Counted from the first letter of the stretch, positions 1 to 6,642 are shown. The stretch is DNA of 8,476 bases from Candidatus Woesearchaeota archaeon (GCA_026394995.1 JAPLZO010000045.1:1-8476), one strand, 5' to 3'. A program made the numbers and translations. Notes: a model not told the origin generated them from the sequence alone.

Positions 1-385
1 TATTTTTTAATATTTTTTTACCAGTAATTTTATATATTTTATTTTCTGAAACTGCTTTATCAATTTTTGTTATTTTAAGATTACCTTTTTGATCATATAA
101 CATAGTGTAATATTCTTTTAATTCTGGAAATTCTATTATATCAAATAAACCGATAGGAAATTTGTGATCATTTCTTTGTACTTTGTTTATTAAAATATTG
201 TTTAAAGATTTTTTAACTTCTTTAGTTGTTCTAGCATAATTAAGTATTTCTTTTAAAAGAACATTTAATGGAATTGAGGTTTGTAAATTATGTGGGCCTG
301 GACTTGGTTTTGTTATCCATTTCCTAAATTTTCTTTTTATTGGCCAAGATTTTGGTGCTGCTATTCTTGATAAGTGTTTACTCAT
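1..385 (-). CDS. rps4e: Small ribosomal subunit protein eS4 (S4e), 5' part only
   Basis: This is the N-terminal 128 residues of ribosomal protein S4e, a protein of the archaeal/eukaryotic small subunit that is absent from bacteria. The frame runs from an ATG at 385 to the left edge without a stop; the full family length is about 240 residues, so roughly half is missing. The start MSKHLSRIAAPKSWPI and the later RKWITKPSPGPHN segment match the conserved S4e N-terminus, and the S4-like RNA-binding part follows, ending in a KFPIGLFDII segment typical of the family. The ATG overlaps the rpl24 stop codon by 4 bp (ATGA), and an AGAGGA Shine-Dalgarno-like stretch lies about 8 nt upstream, inside rpl24. 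It is the last gene of the operon seen here; uL5 and uS14 usually follow in archaea, outside the window. Identification is secure; the C-terminal part cannot be judged. Confidence 0.95.
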   Translation of the reverse strand, partial: MSKHLSRIAAPKSWPIKRKFRKWITKPSPGPHNLQTSIPLNVLLKEILNYARTTKEVKKSLNNILINKVQRNDHKFPIGLFDIIEFPELKEYYTMLYDQKGNLKITKIDKAVSENKIYKITGKKILKN

Positions 386-768
386 TTTCTTTTCCTCTCA
401 AGTATTTTCTTTCTTCTTTTATCATCTAAATTTAGTTCTGTTATTATTACATTAGAAGGATGTATTGGTATAAACTTTTTAGTGCCATCTTTTTTTACTG
501 CATTGATTCCTTCAATATATATTCTAACTTTTTTATAATCTTTTGATTCAACTTTACCAATATGTTTTTTAAATTGACCTCTCATGACTTTGACTCTATC
601 TCCTTTTACTAAAGGTATATTTCTAAGATTGTGTTTTTTTCTAAGTTCTTTAGATAAACTTGTAGAGAATAATTTCTTTCTAATATGTAAAGGAGCATTA
701 GCTACATATTTCCTTTGTTTACGTCTTTGTTTACTAGACTTCCAATGTTTAGACCATTTAGTTTTCAT
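382..768 (-). CDS. rpl24: Large ribosomal subunit protein uL24
   Basis: The 128-residue product is archaeal uL24, an early-assembly 23S rRNA-binding protein near the exit-tunnel end of the large subunit. The N-terminus is strongly basic (KWSKHWKSSKQRRKQRKY, residues 4-21), as in archaeal and eukaryotic L24/L26. A KOW motif occupies about residues 54-75 (VKGDRVKVMRGQFKKHIGKV). The segment ending HPSNVIIT (103-110) is the conserved end of the domain, followed by a short Lys/Arg tail. Length is typical. The start codon overlaps the rpl14 stop by 4 bp. No clear Shine-Dalgarno sequence precedes it, so translation is probably coupled to rpl14. The stop overlaps the rps4e start in the same 4-bp manner. 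Confidence 0.96.
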   Translation of the reverse strand: MKTKWSKHWKSSKQRRKQRKYVANAPLHIRKKLFSTSLSKELRKKHNLRNIPLVKGDRVKVMRGQFKKHIGKVESKDYKKVRIYIEGINAVKKDGTKKFIPIHPSNVIITELNLDDKRRKKILERKRK

Positions 769-1166
769 TTTATTATACTTGCTAACTTAGCAATTGCTGG
801 CCATCTATCTGCTGCTTCTTTTGCAATAGGTCCTTTAAAGATTGTACCTTTTGGATTTCCTTTTTCATCTTTTAAGATTACACATGAATTATCTTCAAAT
901 TTTATTCTTGTACCATCATATCTTCTGTAAAGTTTTTTTTGTCTTACTACAATTGCTGGTAAAACTTGCTTTCTTACACCAGGTTTACCTTTTACAACTG
1001 AAACTAAAACCAAATCTCCAACACCTGCTGCAGCATATCTACGTTTTACAGTTTTGTGACCTTTAACAGATGTTATTTTGGCTATTTTAGCACCTGAATT
1101 ATCACAAACTTCCATTCGTGTACCTACTGGTAAGGATTTTACTATTCGAGCTTTTACTGGTTGCAT
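765..1166 (-). CDS. rpl14: Large ribosomal subunit protein uL14
   Basis: The 133-residue product is universal protein uL14, which sits at the subunit interface and binds 23S rRNA near the sarcin-ricin region. Hallmarks in order are VCDNSGAK (20-27), the RRYAAAGVGDLVLVSV strand (42-57), VRQKKLYRRYDGTRIKFEDN (74-93) and the C-terminal GPIAKEAADRWPAIAKLAS (112-130). Length and motifs fit the archaeal family along the whole protein, which supports the ATG at 1166. The first 13 bp lie inside the end of rps17, a longer overlap than most junctions here. The last 4 bp overlap rpl24. No strong Shine-Dalgarno sequence is visible upstream, consistent with coupling to rps17 translation. Confidence 0.97.
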   Translation of the reverse strand: MQPVKARIVKSLPVGTRMEVCDNSGAKIAKITSVKGHKTVKRRYAAAGVGDLVLVSVVKGKPGVRKQVLPAIVVRQKKLYRRYDGTRIKFEDNSCVILKDEKGNPKGTIFKGPIAKEAADRWPAIAKLASIIK

Positions 1167-1468
1167 TTTTCAATTACCACAAAATTTTTTGTTTTTGAGA
1201 TTGGCTTGGTTTCCATAATTTTTACAATATCTCCAATCTGAGCATTAATACATAAGGAATTATGAGCTTTGATTCTTGAACGTCTTTTTTCATATCTTTC
1301 ATATTTTGATAAATAGAACTGTCTTGGAAATTCTATAGTTACTGTTTTGTGTAGATCATTTTTAATGATTTTACCTTTGAAAGATCTACCTCTTATACTA
1401 ATAGATCCATGAATAGGACAATGTCTATCATTACATTCCACTTGAGTTGTTTTATTTTCTTTTTTCAT
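1154..1468 (-). CDS. rps17: Small ribosomal subunit protein uS17
   Basis: The 104-residue product is uS17, a primary 16S rRNA-binding protein with an OB-fold that is needed early in small-subunit assembly. The N-terminal CNDRHCPIHG (12-21) is the Cys/His-containing extension typical of archaeal S17 and missing from most bacterial versions. The OB-fold follows, with VTIEFPRQFYLSKYERYEKR (43-62), RRSRIKAHN (62-70), IGDIVKIMETKPISKTKNFVV (78-98). An AAAGGAT stretch upstream of the ATG can act as a ribosome binding site. It overlaps rnp1 upstream by 4 bp and rpl14 downstream by 13 bp. The pairing with rnp1 is the standard archaeal order. Confidence 0.97.
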   Translation of the reverse strand: MKKENKTTQVECNDRHCPIHGSISIRGRSFKGKIIKNDLHKTVTIEFPRQFYLSKYERYEKRRSRIKAHNSLCINAQIGDIVKIMETKPISKTKNFVVIEKCNQ

Positions 1469-1725
1469 TTTTTAATCCTTTCTTCAGGTCTTGATGCTAA
1501 TATTTCTCCATTGATTTCATATTTTTTGTTTTGATATTGTAATAAAAATTTAACTTGATTTTTAATTATTTTTTTAATTTCTTTGTCTTGAGTTTCAATG
1601 AATATCATATTTTTTGTTTCATCTATTATTTTTCCTTTTATTCCAATTAATGATTTGTTTTTTGAATCTATGATTTCGACATTTAAGCCTATTAATTCAA
1701 TCTTCACAATATCCTTTATGTTCAT
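1465..1725 (-). CDS. rnp1: RNase P protein component 1 (Rpp29 homologue)
   Basis: The 86-residue product matches the archaeal Rpp29/Pop4 family, a protein subunit of RNase P that works with Rpp21 on the specificity side of the RNA and helps remove 5' leaders from precursor tRNAs. The Sm-like barrel is recognisable from IELIGLNVEIIDSKNKSLIG (9-28), the GIKGKIIDETKNMIFIET core (28-45) and the C-terminal SRPEERIKK (78-86), all family signatures. The length is at the short end, with little N-terminal extension. It lies between aIF1 (1-bp gap) and rps17 (4-bp overlap), the usual archaeal position. Its presence implies that the organism has RNase P, which is relevant to the apparently leaderless tRNA at the right end of the window. 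No clear Shine-Dalgarno sequence is seen. Confidence 0.93.
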   Translation of the reverse strand: MNIKDIVKIELIGLNVEIIDSKNKSLIGIKGKIIDETKNMIFIETQDKEIKKIIKNQVKFLLQYQNKKYEINGEILASRPEERIKK

Positions 1726-1726
1726 T

Positions 1727-2035
1727 TTAATTGGTATCTATTGTATTTGAAGCAAAACCAAGTTTTATTAACTCTTCCTTAACTCTGGATTTATGATCCC
1801 CTTGCAATTCAATGGAGTTACCTTTTACAGTTCCACCACATGCAAATTTTGATTTTAATTTTTTTGCAACGTCTTTGATGTCTATTTTTCTAGGATCAAT
1901 ACCTTCGATAAGTGTTGTTAGCTTACCAAATTTTCTTTTAGCCAATTTAACTTTGATTATTTGGTCTTCTTTGGCTATTGTTTCACAAACACAAAGTTCT
2001 TTTGGTAGTCCACAGGTTGGACAAATTCCACTCAT
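1727..2035 (-). CDS. sui1: Translation initiation factor aIF1 (SUI1/eIF1 family)
   Basis: The 102-residue product is a SUI1-domain protein, the archaeal counterpart of eIF1. The family binds the small subunit near the P site and checks start-codon pairing. The N-terminal tail carries four cysteines (5, 8, 15, 17; CPTCGLPKELCVC), a probable small zinc site known in archaeal members. The SUI1 core runs from about residue 26 to the end, with the basic loop KRKFGK (33-38) that contacts initiator tRNA and rRNA, then CGGTVKGNSIELQGDH (66-81). It overlaps rpl29 by 4 bp. A full GGAGGT ribosome binding site lies upstream inside rpl29, the strongest in the operon. The position between rpl29 and rnp1 is standard for many archaea. 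Confidence 0.96.
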   Translation of the reverse strand: MSGICPTCGLPKELCVCETIAKEDQIIKVKLAKRKFGKLTTLIEGIDPRKIDIKDVAKKLKSKFACGGTVKGNSIELQGDHKSRVKEELIKLGFASNTIDTN

Positions 2036-2250
2036 GCTTTTTTAATTACCTCCTTTGATTTTTGTTTTAATATAGTATTTATCTTAGCAATTGTTTTTTT
2101 AATTGCCCTTATTCTTCCAGGATTTTCTGGAGTAGTATGCGTAGCTATCTGAGCATTAAATTTCATTAGATCTTTATTTAGCTCATTGAGTCTTTCTTTT
2201 AATACAGATTCATGCATATTTTTTAATTCACTTTTTTTTAGTGTTGCCAT
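2032..2250 (-). CDS. rpl29: Large ribosomal subunit protein uL29
   Basis: The 72-residue product is uL29, a two-helix protein at the exit-tunnel rim that forms part of the docking site for nascent-chain factors such as the signal recognition particle. The sequence is mostly helical, with the motif LKERLNELNKDLMKFNAQIA (17-36), a TPENPGRIRAIKKTIAKINT loop and helix (40-59), and a short Lys-rich end. Length is as expected. Its first 23 bp lie inside the end of rps3, the longest overlap in the operon. The start MATLKKSEL follows the family pattern, so the overlap appears real. The last codons carry the aIF1 ribosome binding site. Confidence 0.95.
   Translation of the reverse strand: MATLKKSELKNMHESVLKERLNELNKDLMKFNAQIATHTTPENPGRIRAIKKTIAKINTILKQKSKEVIKKA
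2048..2053 (-). promoter_or_regulatory. Full GGAGGT ribosome binding site of aIF1, inside rpl29
   Basis: On the minus strand the sequence reads GGAGGT, a complete match to the anti-Shine-Dalgarno core of archaeal 16S rRNA, 12 nt before the aIF1 ATG. The spacing is longer than usual. It sits in the last codons of rpl29 (Lys-Glu-Val), so both protein sequence and initiation signal use the same bases. Most other internal starts of the operon have weaker or no such motif. Confidence 0.6.
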
Positions 2251-2974
2251 CTTCTATTTTCTTTTTTAATTTTGTTCTAGGTTTTTTAATCTCTTTTGAT
2301 TCTTCAGAAGTTTTTTCTTCTTTAATTTGAGTTTTTATCTCCTCGACTTTGATTTCTTCTTTTATTATTTTTTTAGGTTCTTCTCTAAATATAAATTTAT
2401 CAGGTAGTTCTATATCTGGAGTCATTATACTAACTTTTATGCCGACTATACCTGATTTTAAATTGGCACTTGCATAAGCTTTTTTTATTTTGTTTTCTGC
2501 AATATCACCAGATTTCTTAAGGTATCCTGCTGAAAATCTCCAAGATCTTGCCCTTTGACTTGGAACTTTTCCAGAAATAACTATTTCTGCACCCATAGCT
2601 CCAGCATTTATTATATCTTGTAAAACTCTATAACCTATTGATTTAAAACGTTTAGAACCAAATCTTTCTAAGCTTGATGCTATTTTATCTGCTACAAAGT
2701 ATACATCTAGATTTTCATTATTTATTTCCCCAATTTCAATTTGTGGATTTTCTAAATTAAATTTCTTTTTTAAAGTTTCAGTTAATTCTTGAATGTTTTC
2801 TCCTCTTTTTCCAACAACAATACCTGGACGAGTTGTATAGATTATTATTTTTTCACCCAAAGGTGTTCTTTGGATTTCACTATGTGAATAACCTGTTCTA
2901 GCTAATCTTTTAGCTAAAAATACTTGTATTTGGAATTCCTTTATTTTTTGTTGTATGAATTGACGCTCTATCAT
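2228..2974 (-). CDS. rps3: Small ribosomal subunit protein uS3
   Basis: The 248-residue product is archaeal uS3, at the mRNA entry channel of the small subunit. The N-terminal KH domain contains the GxxG loop in RPGIVVGKRGENIQELT (49-65; GKRG 55-58), and the C-terminal S3 domain spans roughly 90-190 (GAMGAEIVISGKVPSQRARS 125-144; GYLKKSGDIAE 150-160; VSIMTPDIELPD 181-192). Beyond about residue 196 a low-complexity tail of Lys and Glu runs to the end, overlapping the rpl29 start by 23 bp. Such charged tails occur in archaeal S3, but their length varies and they are poorly conserved. An AAGGAA stretch upstream may be the ribosome binding site. The start overlaps the rpl22 stop by 4 bp. Confidence 0.97.
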   Translation of the reverse strand: MIERQFIQQKIKEFQIQVFLAKRLARTGYSHSEIQRTPLGEKIIIYTTRPGIVVGKRGENIQELTETLKKKFNLENPQIEIGEINNENLDVYFVADKIASSLERFGSKRFKSIGYRVLQDIINAGAMGAEIVISGKVPSQRARSWRFSAGYLKKSGDIAENKIKKAYASANLKSGIVGIKVSIMTPDIELPDKFIFREEPKKIIKEEIKVEEIKTQIKEEKTSEESKEIKKPRTKLKKKIEDGNTKKK

Positions 2975-3396
2975 TTTTTAGTTTCCTTTTTAATTTCCTC
3001 AGCTATTATTTCAATATGTGTTCTTTTCATTTTGATTCTTCTACGTCTACCATAATGCCAAGGCCTTGATGCCTTATTTGGAATAATTGTTTTTATGATT
3101 AAATTTGTACTAAGACCTTTATTTTGAGCATTTGCTTCTAATCCATTTAATAAATTTAAAAATTCTTTTGCTGCATTTTTTGGATATCTACCAGCAGCAA
3201 TATTCCCTTTTTTATGACCCATATCACGATTATATCTTTTAAATGGTATTGCTAATTTTTTTTCAATAACTTTTTTTAACTCATTCTTTGCTTTCTCAAT
3301 ATTTTTTCCTCTAATAAAATTAGCTATCTCTATGCTTTGCTTTGTTGAAATAGATAAATCCTTTCCAACTATTTTTGCTTGAGTTTCATCTACCAT
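2971..3396 (-). CDS. rpl22: Large ribosomal subunit protein uL22
   Basis: The 141-residue product is uL22, whose long hairpin lines the peptide exit tunnel next to uL4. Recognisable archaeal features are AKIVGKDLSISTKQSIEIANFIRGK (7-31), PFKRYNRDMGHKKG (51-64), AGRYPKNAAKEFLNLLNGLEANA (68-90) and the hairpin region with RPWHYGRRRRIKMKRTHIEII (111-131). It begins with a short MVDET stretch, somewhat shorter than the N-terminus of many archaeal L22 proteins, but the first conserved motif is present, so nothing essential seems missing. It is separated from rps19 by 2 bp and overlaps rps3 by 4 bp. No convincing Shine-Dalgarno sequence precedes the ATG. Confidence 0.96.
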   Translation of the reverse strand: MVDETQAKIVGKDLSISTKQSIEIANFIRGKNIEKAKNELKKVIEKKLAIPFKRYNRDMGHKKGNIAAGRYPKNAAKEFLNLLNGLEANAQNKGLSTNLIIKTIIPNKASRPWHYGRRRRIKMKRTHIEIIAEEIKKETKK

Positions 3397-3398
3397 TT

Positions 3399-3797
3399 TT
3401 ATTTAGCTTGTACACCTGCACTTGATCTTGTTGCACCTATACCTGGTGCTGAATGTGTGACTCTCTTTCTATTATATGTTAATTCACCTAGATAACAACC
3501 AATCATTTCAGGAACTAATATTACAGGAACAAAAGTTCTGCCATCGTGAATATGAATTGTTAAATCTATCATAGAAGGTAAAACTACTAAATCTCTAATA
3601 TGTGTTTTAATTATTTTTTTATATTTTCCTTCTCTAGCTTTATTTATTTTATTAAGTAAAATTTTTTGTTGATCTGTGAAACCATGAGATAAACTTCTTC
3701 TTTGACGTGATGGTAAGAGTTTTATAAATTCTTTTAAATCCATTTTTTGTAATTCTTGTAATGTTTTTCCACGATATGCGAATTCTTTTAATGCCAT
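3399..3797 (-). CDS. rps19: Small ribosomal subunit protein uS19
   Basis: The 132-residue product is archaeal uS19, a protein of the small-subunit head that contacts uS13 and reaches towards the A site. Typical archaeal segments are FAYRGKTLQELQKMDLKEF (6-24), LLPSRQRRSLSHGFT (27-41), HIRDLVVLPSMI (66-77), FVPVILVPEMIGCYLGE (89-105) and the C-terminal APGIGATRSS (117-126). The N-terminal extension relative to bacterial S19 is normal for archaea. A GAGGG stretch about 8 nt upstream, inside the end of rpl2, is a plausible ribosome binding site. Spacing is 2 bp on each side, so the gene sits in one transcription unit with rpl2 and rpl22. Confidence 0.97.
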   Translation of the reverse strand: MALKEFAYRGKTLQELQKMDLKEFIKLLPSRQRRSLSHGFTDQQKILLNKINKAREGKYKKIIKTHIRDLVVLPSMIDLTIHIHDGRTFVPVILVPEMIGCYLGELTYNRKRVTHSAPGIGATRSSAGVQAK

Positions 3798-3799
3798 TT

Positions 3800-4525
3800 T
3801 TAAGCCCTCTTACCTGTTCTTTTTGATCTTATTGTACCAACATTTCTTCCTGGTGGAGCGAATCTAGGAGCTACTTTTGATTTACCAATATGTCTTCCAC
3901 GACCAGATCCAAATGGATGGTCTACTGCATTCATTGCAACTCCTGATGTTCTTGGATATAATTTTCCACGTGCTTTCATTCCGTGATATCTAAAACCTGC
4001 TTTTACAAATGGTTTGTCTAATCTTCCAGCACCAGAAATAATACCAATTGTTGCTCTACAATTTGAATCAAAATATTTTGTTTTTTTAGATGGTAACTCA
4101 ACAAGGGTTAAGTTATCATTATGTGATAAAACTTTAGCAGAGGTTCCAGATGATCTACAAAAAGAACCTCCATCTCCTGGTTGTGATTCAATATTGTAAA
4201 CAAATGTACCTTCTGGAATTTTTTTAAGTGGTAAAGTATTACCCATACTTATTGGAGAATTGGATCCTGAATAAATGATATCATTTACTTTTATATTCTC
4301 AGGTGCAAAAATAACTCCATGTTCATTATTTTCATATAAAACTTCTGCTATTGGTGAAAAATGACCAGGGCATTTAATTATATCAATAACTTTTCCTATG
4401 ATGTAATTTGTTTTTTCTAGATCATCATATTTACGATGCATAACATCAAATTTATACCTATGACTAGGTGCACGATATGTGGTTGTTCCACGTCCTCTTC
4501 TTTGTGTTATTATTCTTTTACCCAT
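3800..4525 (-). CDS. rpl2: Large ribosomal subunit protein uL2
   Basis: The 241-residue product is archaeal uL2, a core 23S rRNA-binding protein needed for subunit association and peptidyl-transferase centre assembly. The N-terminus MGKRIITQRRGRGTTTYRAP is the short archaeal type. The OB-fold (about 40-110) and SH3-like barrel follow, then the conserved C-terminal loop with SGVAMNAVDHPFGSGRG (194-210). His203 in this loop corresponds to the highly conserved histidine near the catalytic centre. The end, APPGRNVGTIRSKRTGK (223-239), is also conserved. The length is typical. The ATG is 1 bp beyond the rpl23 stop, with only a weak AGGT upstream as a possible ribosome binding site. Confidence 0.97.
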   Translation of the reverse strand: MGKRIITQRRGRGTTTYRAPSHRYKFDVMHRKYDDLEKTNYIIGKVIDIIKCPGHFSPIAEVLYENNEHGVIFAPENIKVNDIIYSGSNSPISMGNTLPLKKIPEGTFVYNIESQPGDGGSFCRSSGTSAKVLSHNDNLTLVELPSKKTKYFDSNCRATIGIISGAGRLDKPFVKAGFRYHGMKARGKLYPRTSGVAMNAVDHPFGSGRGRHIGKSKVAPRFAPPGRNVGTIRSKRTGKRA

Positions 4526-4526
4526 T

Positions 4527-4790
4527 TTATATTAAACCTAATTGAGTTGCTACATCAATAGCTTTATTTTCACTTGATAATTTTATATATGCTTTTTTGA
4601 CACCTTTTGATGTATTAATTGTTGTTACTTTTACAACTTTAACTTTAAATAATTCTTGAATAGCTTGTTTTATTTCTTGTTTTTTTGATTTTGAGTTAAC
4701 TACAAATGTTAATTTATTTTCAGATTCCATTAATCTAACTGTTTTTTCCGTTGATAATGGATACTTTATTATTGCGTATGGATCTATCAT
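4527..4790 (-). CDS. rpl23: Large ribosomal subunit protein uL23
   Basis: The 87-residue product is uL23, at the tunnel exit and a main binding site for signal recognition particle and chaperones. The compact archaeal form is seen: YAIIKYPLSTEKTVRLMESENKLTFVV (5-31), the KKQEIKQAIQELFKVKVVKVTT helix and strand (37-58), then GVKKAYIKLSSENKAIDVATQLGLI (63-87), which ends in the typical archaeal pattern without the eukaryotic N-terminal extension. The start overlaps the rpl4 stop by 4 bp and has no evident Shine-Dalgarno sequence, which fits translational coupling to rpl4. The order rpl4-rpl23-rpl2 is conserved in archaea and bacteria. Confidence 0.96.
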   Translation of the reverse strand: MIDPYAIIKYPLSTEKTVRLMESENKLTFVVNSKSKKQEIKQAIQELFKVKVVKVTTINTSKGVKKAYIKLSSENKAIDVATQLGLI

Positions 4791-5596
4791 TTTTTATTGA
4801 ATAAATTTTCCTTTTCTAATTTTTCAATTGCTTTATCTGTATAAATTGCTAGTCTTCCAGGCATAGCACCTGGTGCTAGTAATTCAGCATTTAACCTATT
4901 AATTGGAATTATATCAATTCCAGGAATATTTTGTGCTGATTTTGATAATTTACAAAATTCTGAAACAATAATTAAAGGACCTTTTTTAGTTTTATATTTT
5001 CTATTACGTGCTTTTCCTTTTCCAGGTCTTATTTTTCTAATTTGAATTCTTTGTAATTCTTTTTCTAAACCTAATTTTATTAACACATTTTCAAAATCTT
5101 TTGTTTTTGAAATATTTTCAATTTTTGAGTCTATTATAATAGGAACTTCTTTGAATGTATGTCCTCTTTTTTCTACTATCTCTTTAATACAAGTTGCAGC
5201 TAATGCTGATCTTATTGCTTTTCTTCTTTCTTTATCATTTATTTTATGTGAAAAATCTTTTTGTGCTTTTGGAGGATGAGCTCTTCTACCACCAACTGTA
5301 TTTGGAGCGAATGCACCAACCCATCCAAATTGACGACCACGATGCCATACAACTTTTCTAGGAGTTCTTGAGATACCATGACCATAAGCAGTTCTGTAAT
5401 CACGTCTTCTTCTAGATACTAAAGCACTTGCTCTTTGACCTGCTTTTGGTAGAGCACCATATGGTTGTCTTTTATGAGATTGAATAGCTAAAACAGCTCT
5501 TTTAATTAAGTCTGGTCTAAACTCTTCATCAAATTGTGAAGGTAAATTTATACTTTTTATTTTATTACCTGTTAGATCATACAAATTTGCTTTCAT
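4787..5596 (-). CDS. rpl4: Large ribosomal subunit protein uL4, archaeal form
   Basis: The 269-residue product is archaeal uL4, a large-subunit protein whose extended loop reaches into the exit-tunnel constriction. The N-terminal part has the expected MKANLYDLTGNKIKSINLP start. The tunnel loop covers roughly residues 42-110, with RQPYGALPKAGQRASALVSRRRRDYRTAYGHG (43-74), then RTPRKVVWHRGRQF and VGGRRAHPPKA (101-111), the signature of the archaeal/eukaryotic type. A Rossmann-like globular domain follows and the protein ends near LAPGAMPGRLAIYTDKAIEKL. A GGAGAG stretch about 8 nt upstream of the ATG lies in the end of rpl3 and is a good ribosome binding site. It overlaps rpl3 and rpl23 by 4 bp each. 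Length is normal. Confidence 0.97.
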   Translation of the reverse strand: MKANLYDLTGNKIKSINLPSQFDEEFRPDLIKRAVLAIQSHKRQPYGALPKAGQRASALVSRRRRDYRTAYGHGISRTPRKVVWHRGRQFGWVGAFAPNTVGGRRAHPPKAQKDFSHKINDKERRKAIRSALAATCIKEIVEKRGHTFKEVPIIIDSKIENISKTKDFENVLIKLGLEKELQRIQIRKIRPGKGKARNRKYKTKKGPLIIVSEFCKLSKSAQNIPGIDIIPINRLNAELLAPGAMPGRLAIYTDKAIEKLEKENLFNKK

Positions 5597-6510
5597 TGTT
5601 TACTCTCCAAACTTATGTAAGTTATTTCTGGTAAAGGTGGAATTTTTTTAGGTTGTCTGATAGGCTCTGTTATTACAATAGGTCTTTTTGCAGGACCTGT
5701 AATGGAACCTTTAACTAAAATATAATTATTTTTTAATAAACCATAATGTAAAAAACCGCCTTTTATGTTAATATTTTTAGGATCATTACCGATTTTTAAG
5801 AGATATTTGTTAAATTCGGTTCTAGTATGGAAACCCATTTTACCAGGCATAGGAACAGAGAATAAAACTTTTTTAGGTGTCCAGGCTCCTAATGAACCTG
5901 TTCCTCTTTTAGTTTTCTCTGATTTATGTTGACGTATTTTAACACCAAATCTTTTAACTGCACCTTGAAAACCTTTACCTTGGGTTACAGCATGAATATC
6001 TAAAAATTGACCTTCTTTGAAAACATCATTAATTTTAATTTCTTTCCCAAGTAAATCTTTTGATAAACTTAATTTTTCATCTTTATTTCCTGATAAAGCA
6101 ATTTCTAAAATTTCTGGAGCTTTTTTACCAATTCCAGTTAAAGAAGGTTGTGTATTAGTTACAAGTTTAATATCATCAAAATCTTCTGGAATTTTTTCAT
6201 CTGATTTTTTTATTTCAGAAATGGTTTTTATGCCATAATCGGTTTTTTTATAAAATCTTAAAGAATTAACCTTTATTGGTGGACACTCAAGAATTGTTAC
6301 TGGAATGGTAACAATTTGATTTTTGGTTAATGATGTTGGTTTATTATCAAAATATTGTATATGAGTCATGCCTGCTTTGTAACCTATAAAACCTAATATC
6401 TTAGGTTTAGATAATTTAGGCCAGTTCTTTATTCTAGGAAAGATTCTTCTAGCTCTCTTTCTTGGCCAAAATTGCAGTGTTCCCTTTTTTGGACTATGTT
6501 TACGTGGCAT
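5593..6510 (-). CDS. rpl3: Large ribosomal subunit protein uL3, first gene of the operon
   Basis: The 305-residue product is archaeal uL3, which binds 23S rRNA and reaches the peptidyl-transferase centre. The N-terminus MPRKHSPKKGTLQFWPRKRA (1-20) is the conserved archaeal form, followed by ILGFIGYKAGMTHI (38-51). The central part has VTQGKGFQGAVKRFGVKI (175-192), then RGTGSLGAWTPKKVLFSVP (202-220), in which Trp210 lies in the 'tryptophan finger' region, and GKMGFHTRTEFNKYLLKIG (223-241). It is a little shorter than many archaeal L3 proteins (about 330-350 residues), apparently through shorter insertions rather than loss of a motif. It is the first gene of the unit. No Shine-Dalgarno sequence is evident before the ATG; a hairpin lies about 16 nt upstream. 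Confidence 0.97.
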   Translation of the reverse strand: MPRKHSPKKGTLQFWPRKRARRIFPRIKNWPKLSKPKILGFIGYKAGMTHIQYFDNKPTSLTKNQIVTIPVTILECPPIKVNSLRFYKKTDYGIKTISEIKKSDEKIPEDFDDIKLVTNTQPSLTGIGKKAPEILEIALSGNKDEKLSLSKDLLGKEIKINDVFKEGQFLDIHAVTQGKGFQGAVKRFGVKIRQHKSEKTKRGTGSLGAWTPKKVLFSVPMPGKMGFHTRTEFNKYLLKIGNDPKNINIKGGFLHYGLLKNNYILVKGSITGPAKRPIVITEPIRQPKKIPPLPEITYISLESKQ

Positions 6511-6526
6511 TTTTTTACTTCTAATT

Positions 6527-6575
6527 GCAGTTTAAAGACATCAAACTGCGCTCGCCTTTAGAATCAGCGACTGAT
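6527..6575 (-). other. Structured, GC-richer segment in the rpl3 leader
   Basis: By hand count this segment is about 45% G+C, clearly above the AT-rich surroundings. It holds a perfect 7-bp inverted repeat, GCAGTTT (6527-6533) and AAACTGC (6543-6549), with a 9-nt loop, and a 5-bp one, ATCAG (6563-6567) and CTGAT (6571-6575), with a 3-nt loop. CGCT (6549-6552) can alternatively pair with AGCG (6566-6569), which competes with both stems. In the leftward transcript the larger hairpin ends 16 nt before the rpl3 ATG. I infer a leader RNA with a regulatory role, possibly binding a ribosomal protein for autoregulation; no known motif was recognised. A non-coding RNA or a DNA-binding site is also possible. 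Confidence 0.4.
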
Positions 6576-6642
6576 ATTTATTAAATAAGCTTTGTTAAAC
6601 TTATCTTGATTAGTAGGGGTAAAATAAGTTAAAGGAAGTCTA

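Noticed and set aside
584..1066. Plus-strand open frames across rpl24 and rpl14 (also at 1812-2045, 4014-4199, 6017-6238 and 7944-8189).
   Set aside because: They lie opposite well-identified genes, encode Leu/Phe-rich low-complexity sequence that mirrors Lys-rich and Glu-rich codons, and lack recognisable motifs or ribosome binding sites.
2228..2384. The Lys/Glu-rich tail of uS3 (from about residue 196) as a separate gene or a frameshift product.
   Set aside because: The frame is continuous with uS3 and charged C-terminal tails are known for archaeal S3. It is low complexity but not evidence of a break.
1..6510. Intrinsic terminators suggested by many T-runs in the plus strand within the ribosomal operon.
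   Set aside because: These runs are the complement of Lys codons (AAA) in the leftward genes, and they lie inside essential genes. They carry no independent sign of termination.
6527..6575. A C/D-box guide RNA in the rpl3 leader (CTGA and TGATG-like words are present).
   Set aside because: The words do not form a proper C, D', C', D set with correct order and spacing on either strand, so I keep it only as a structured leader.
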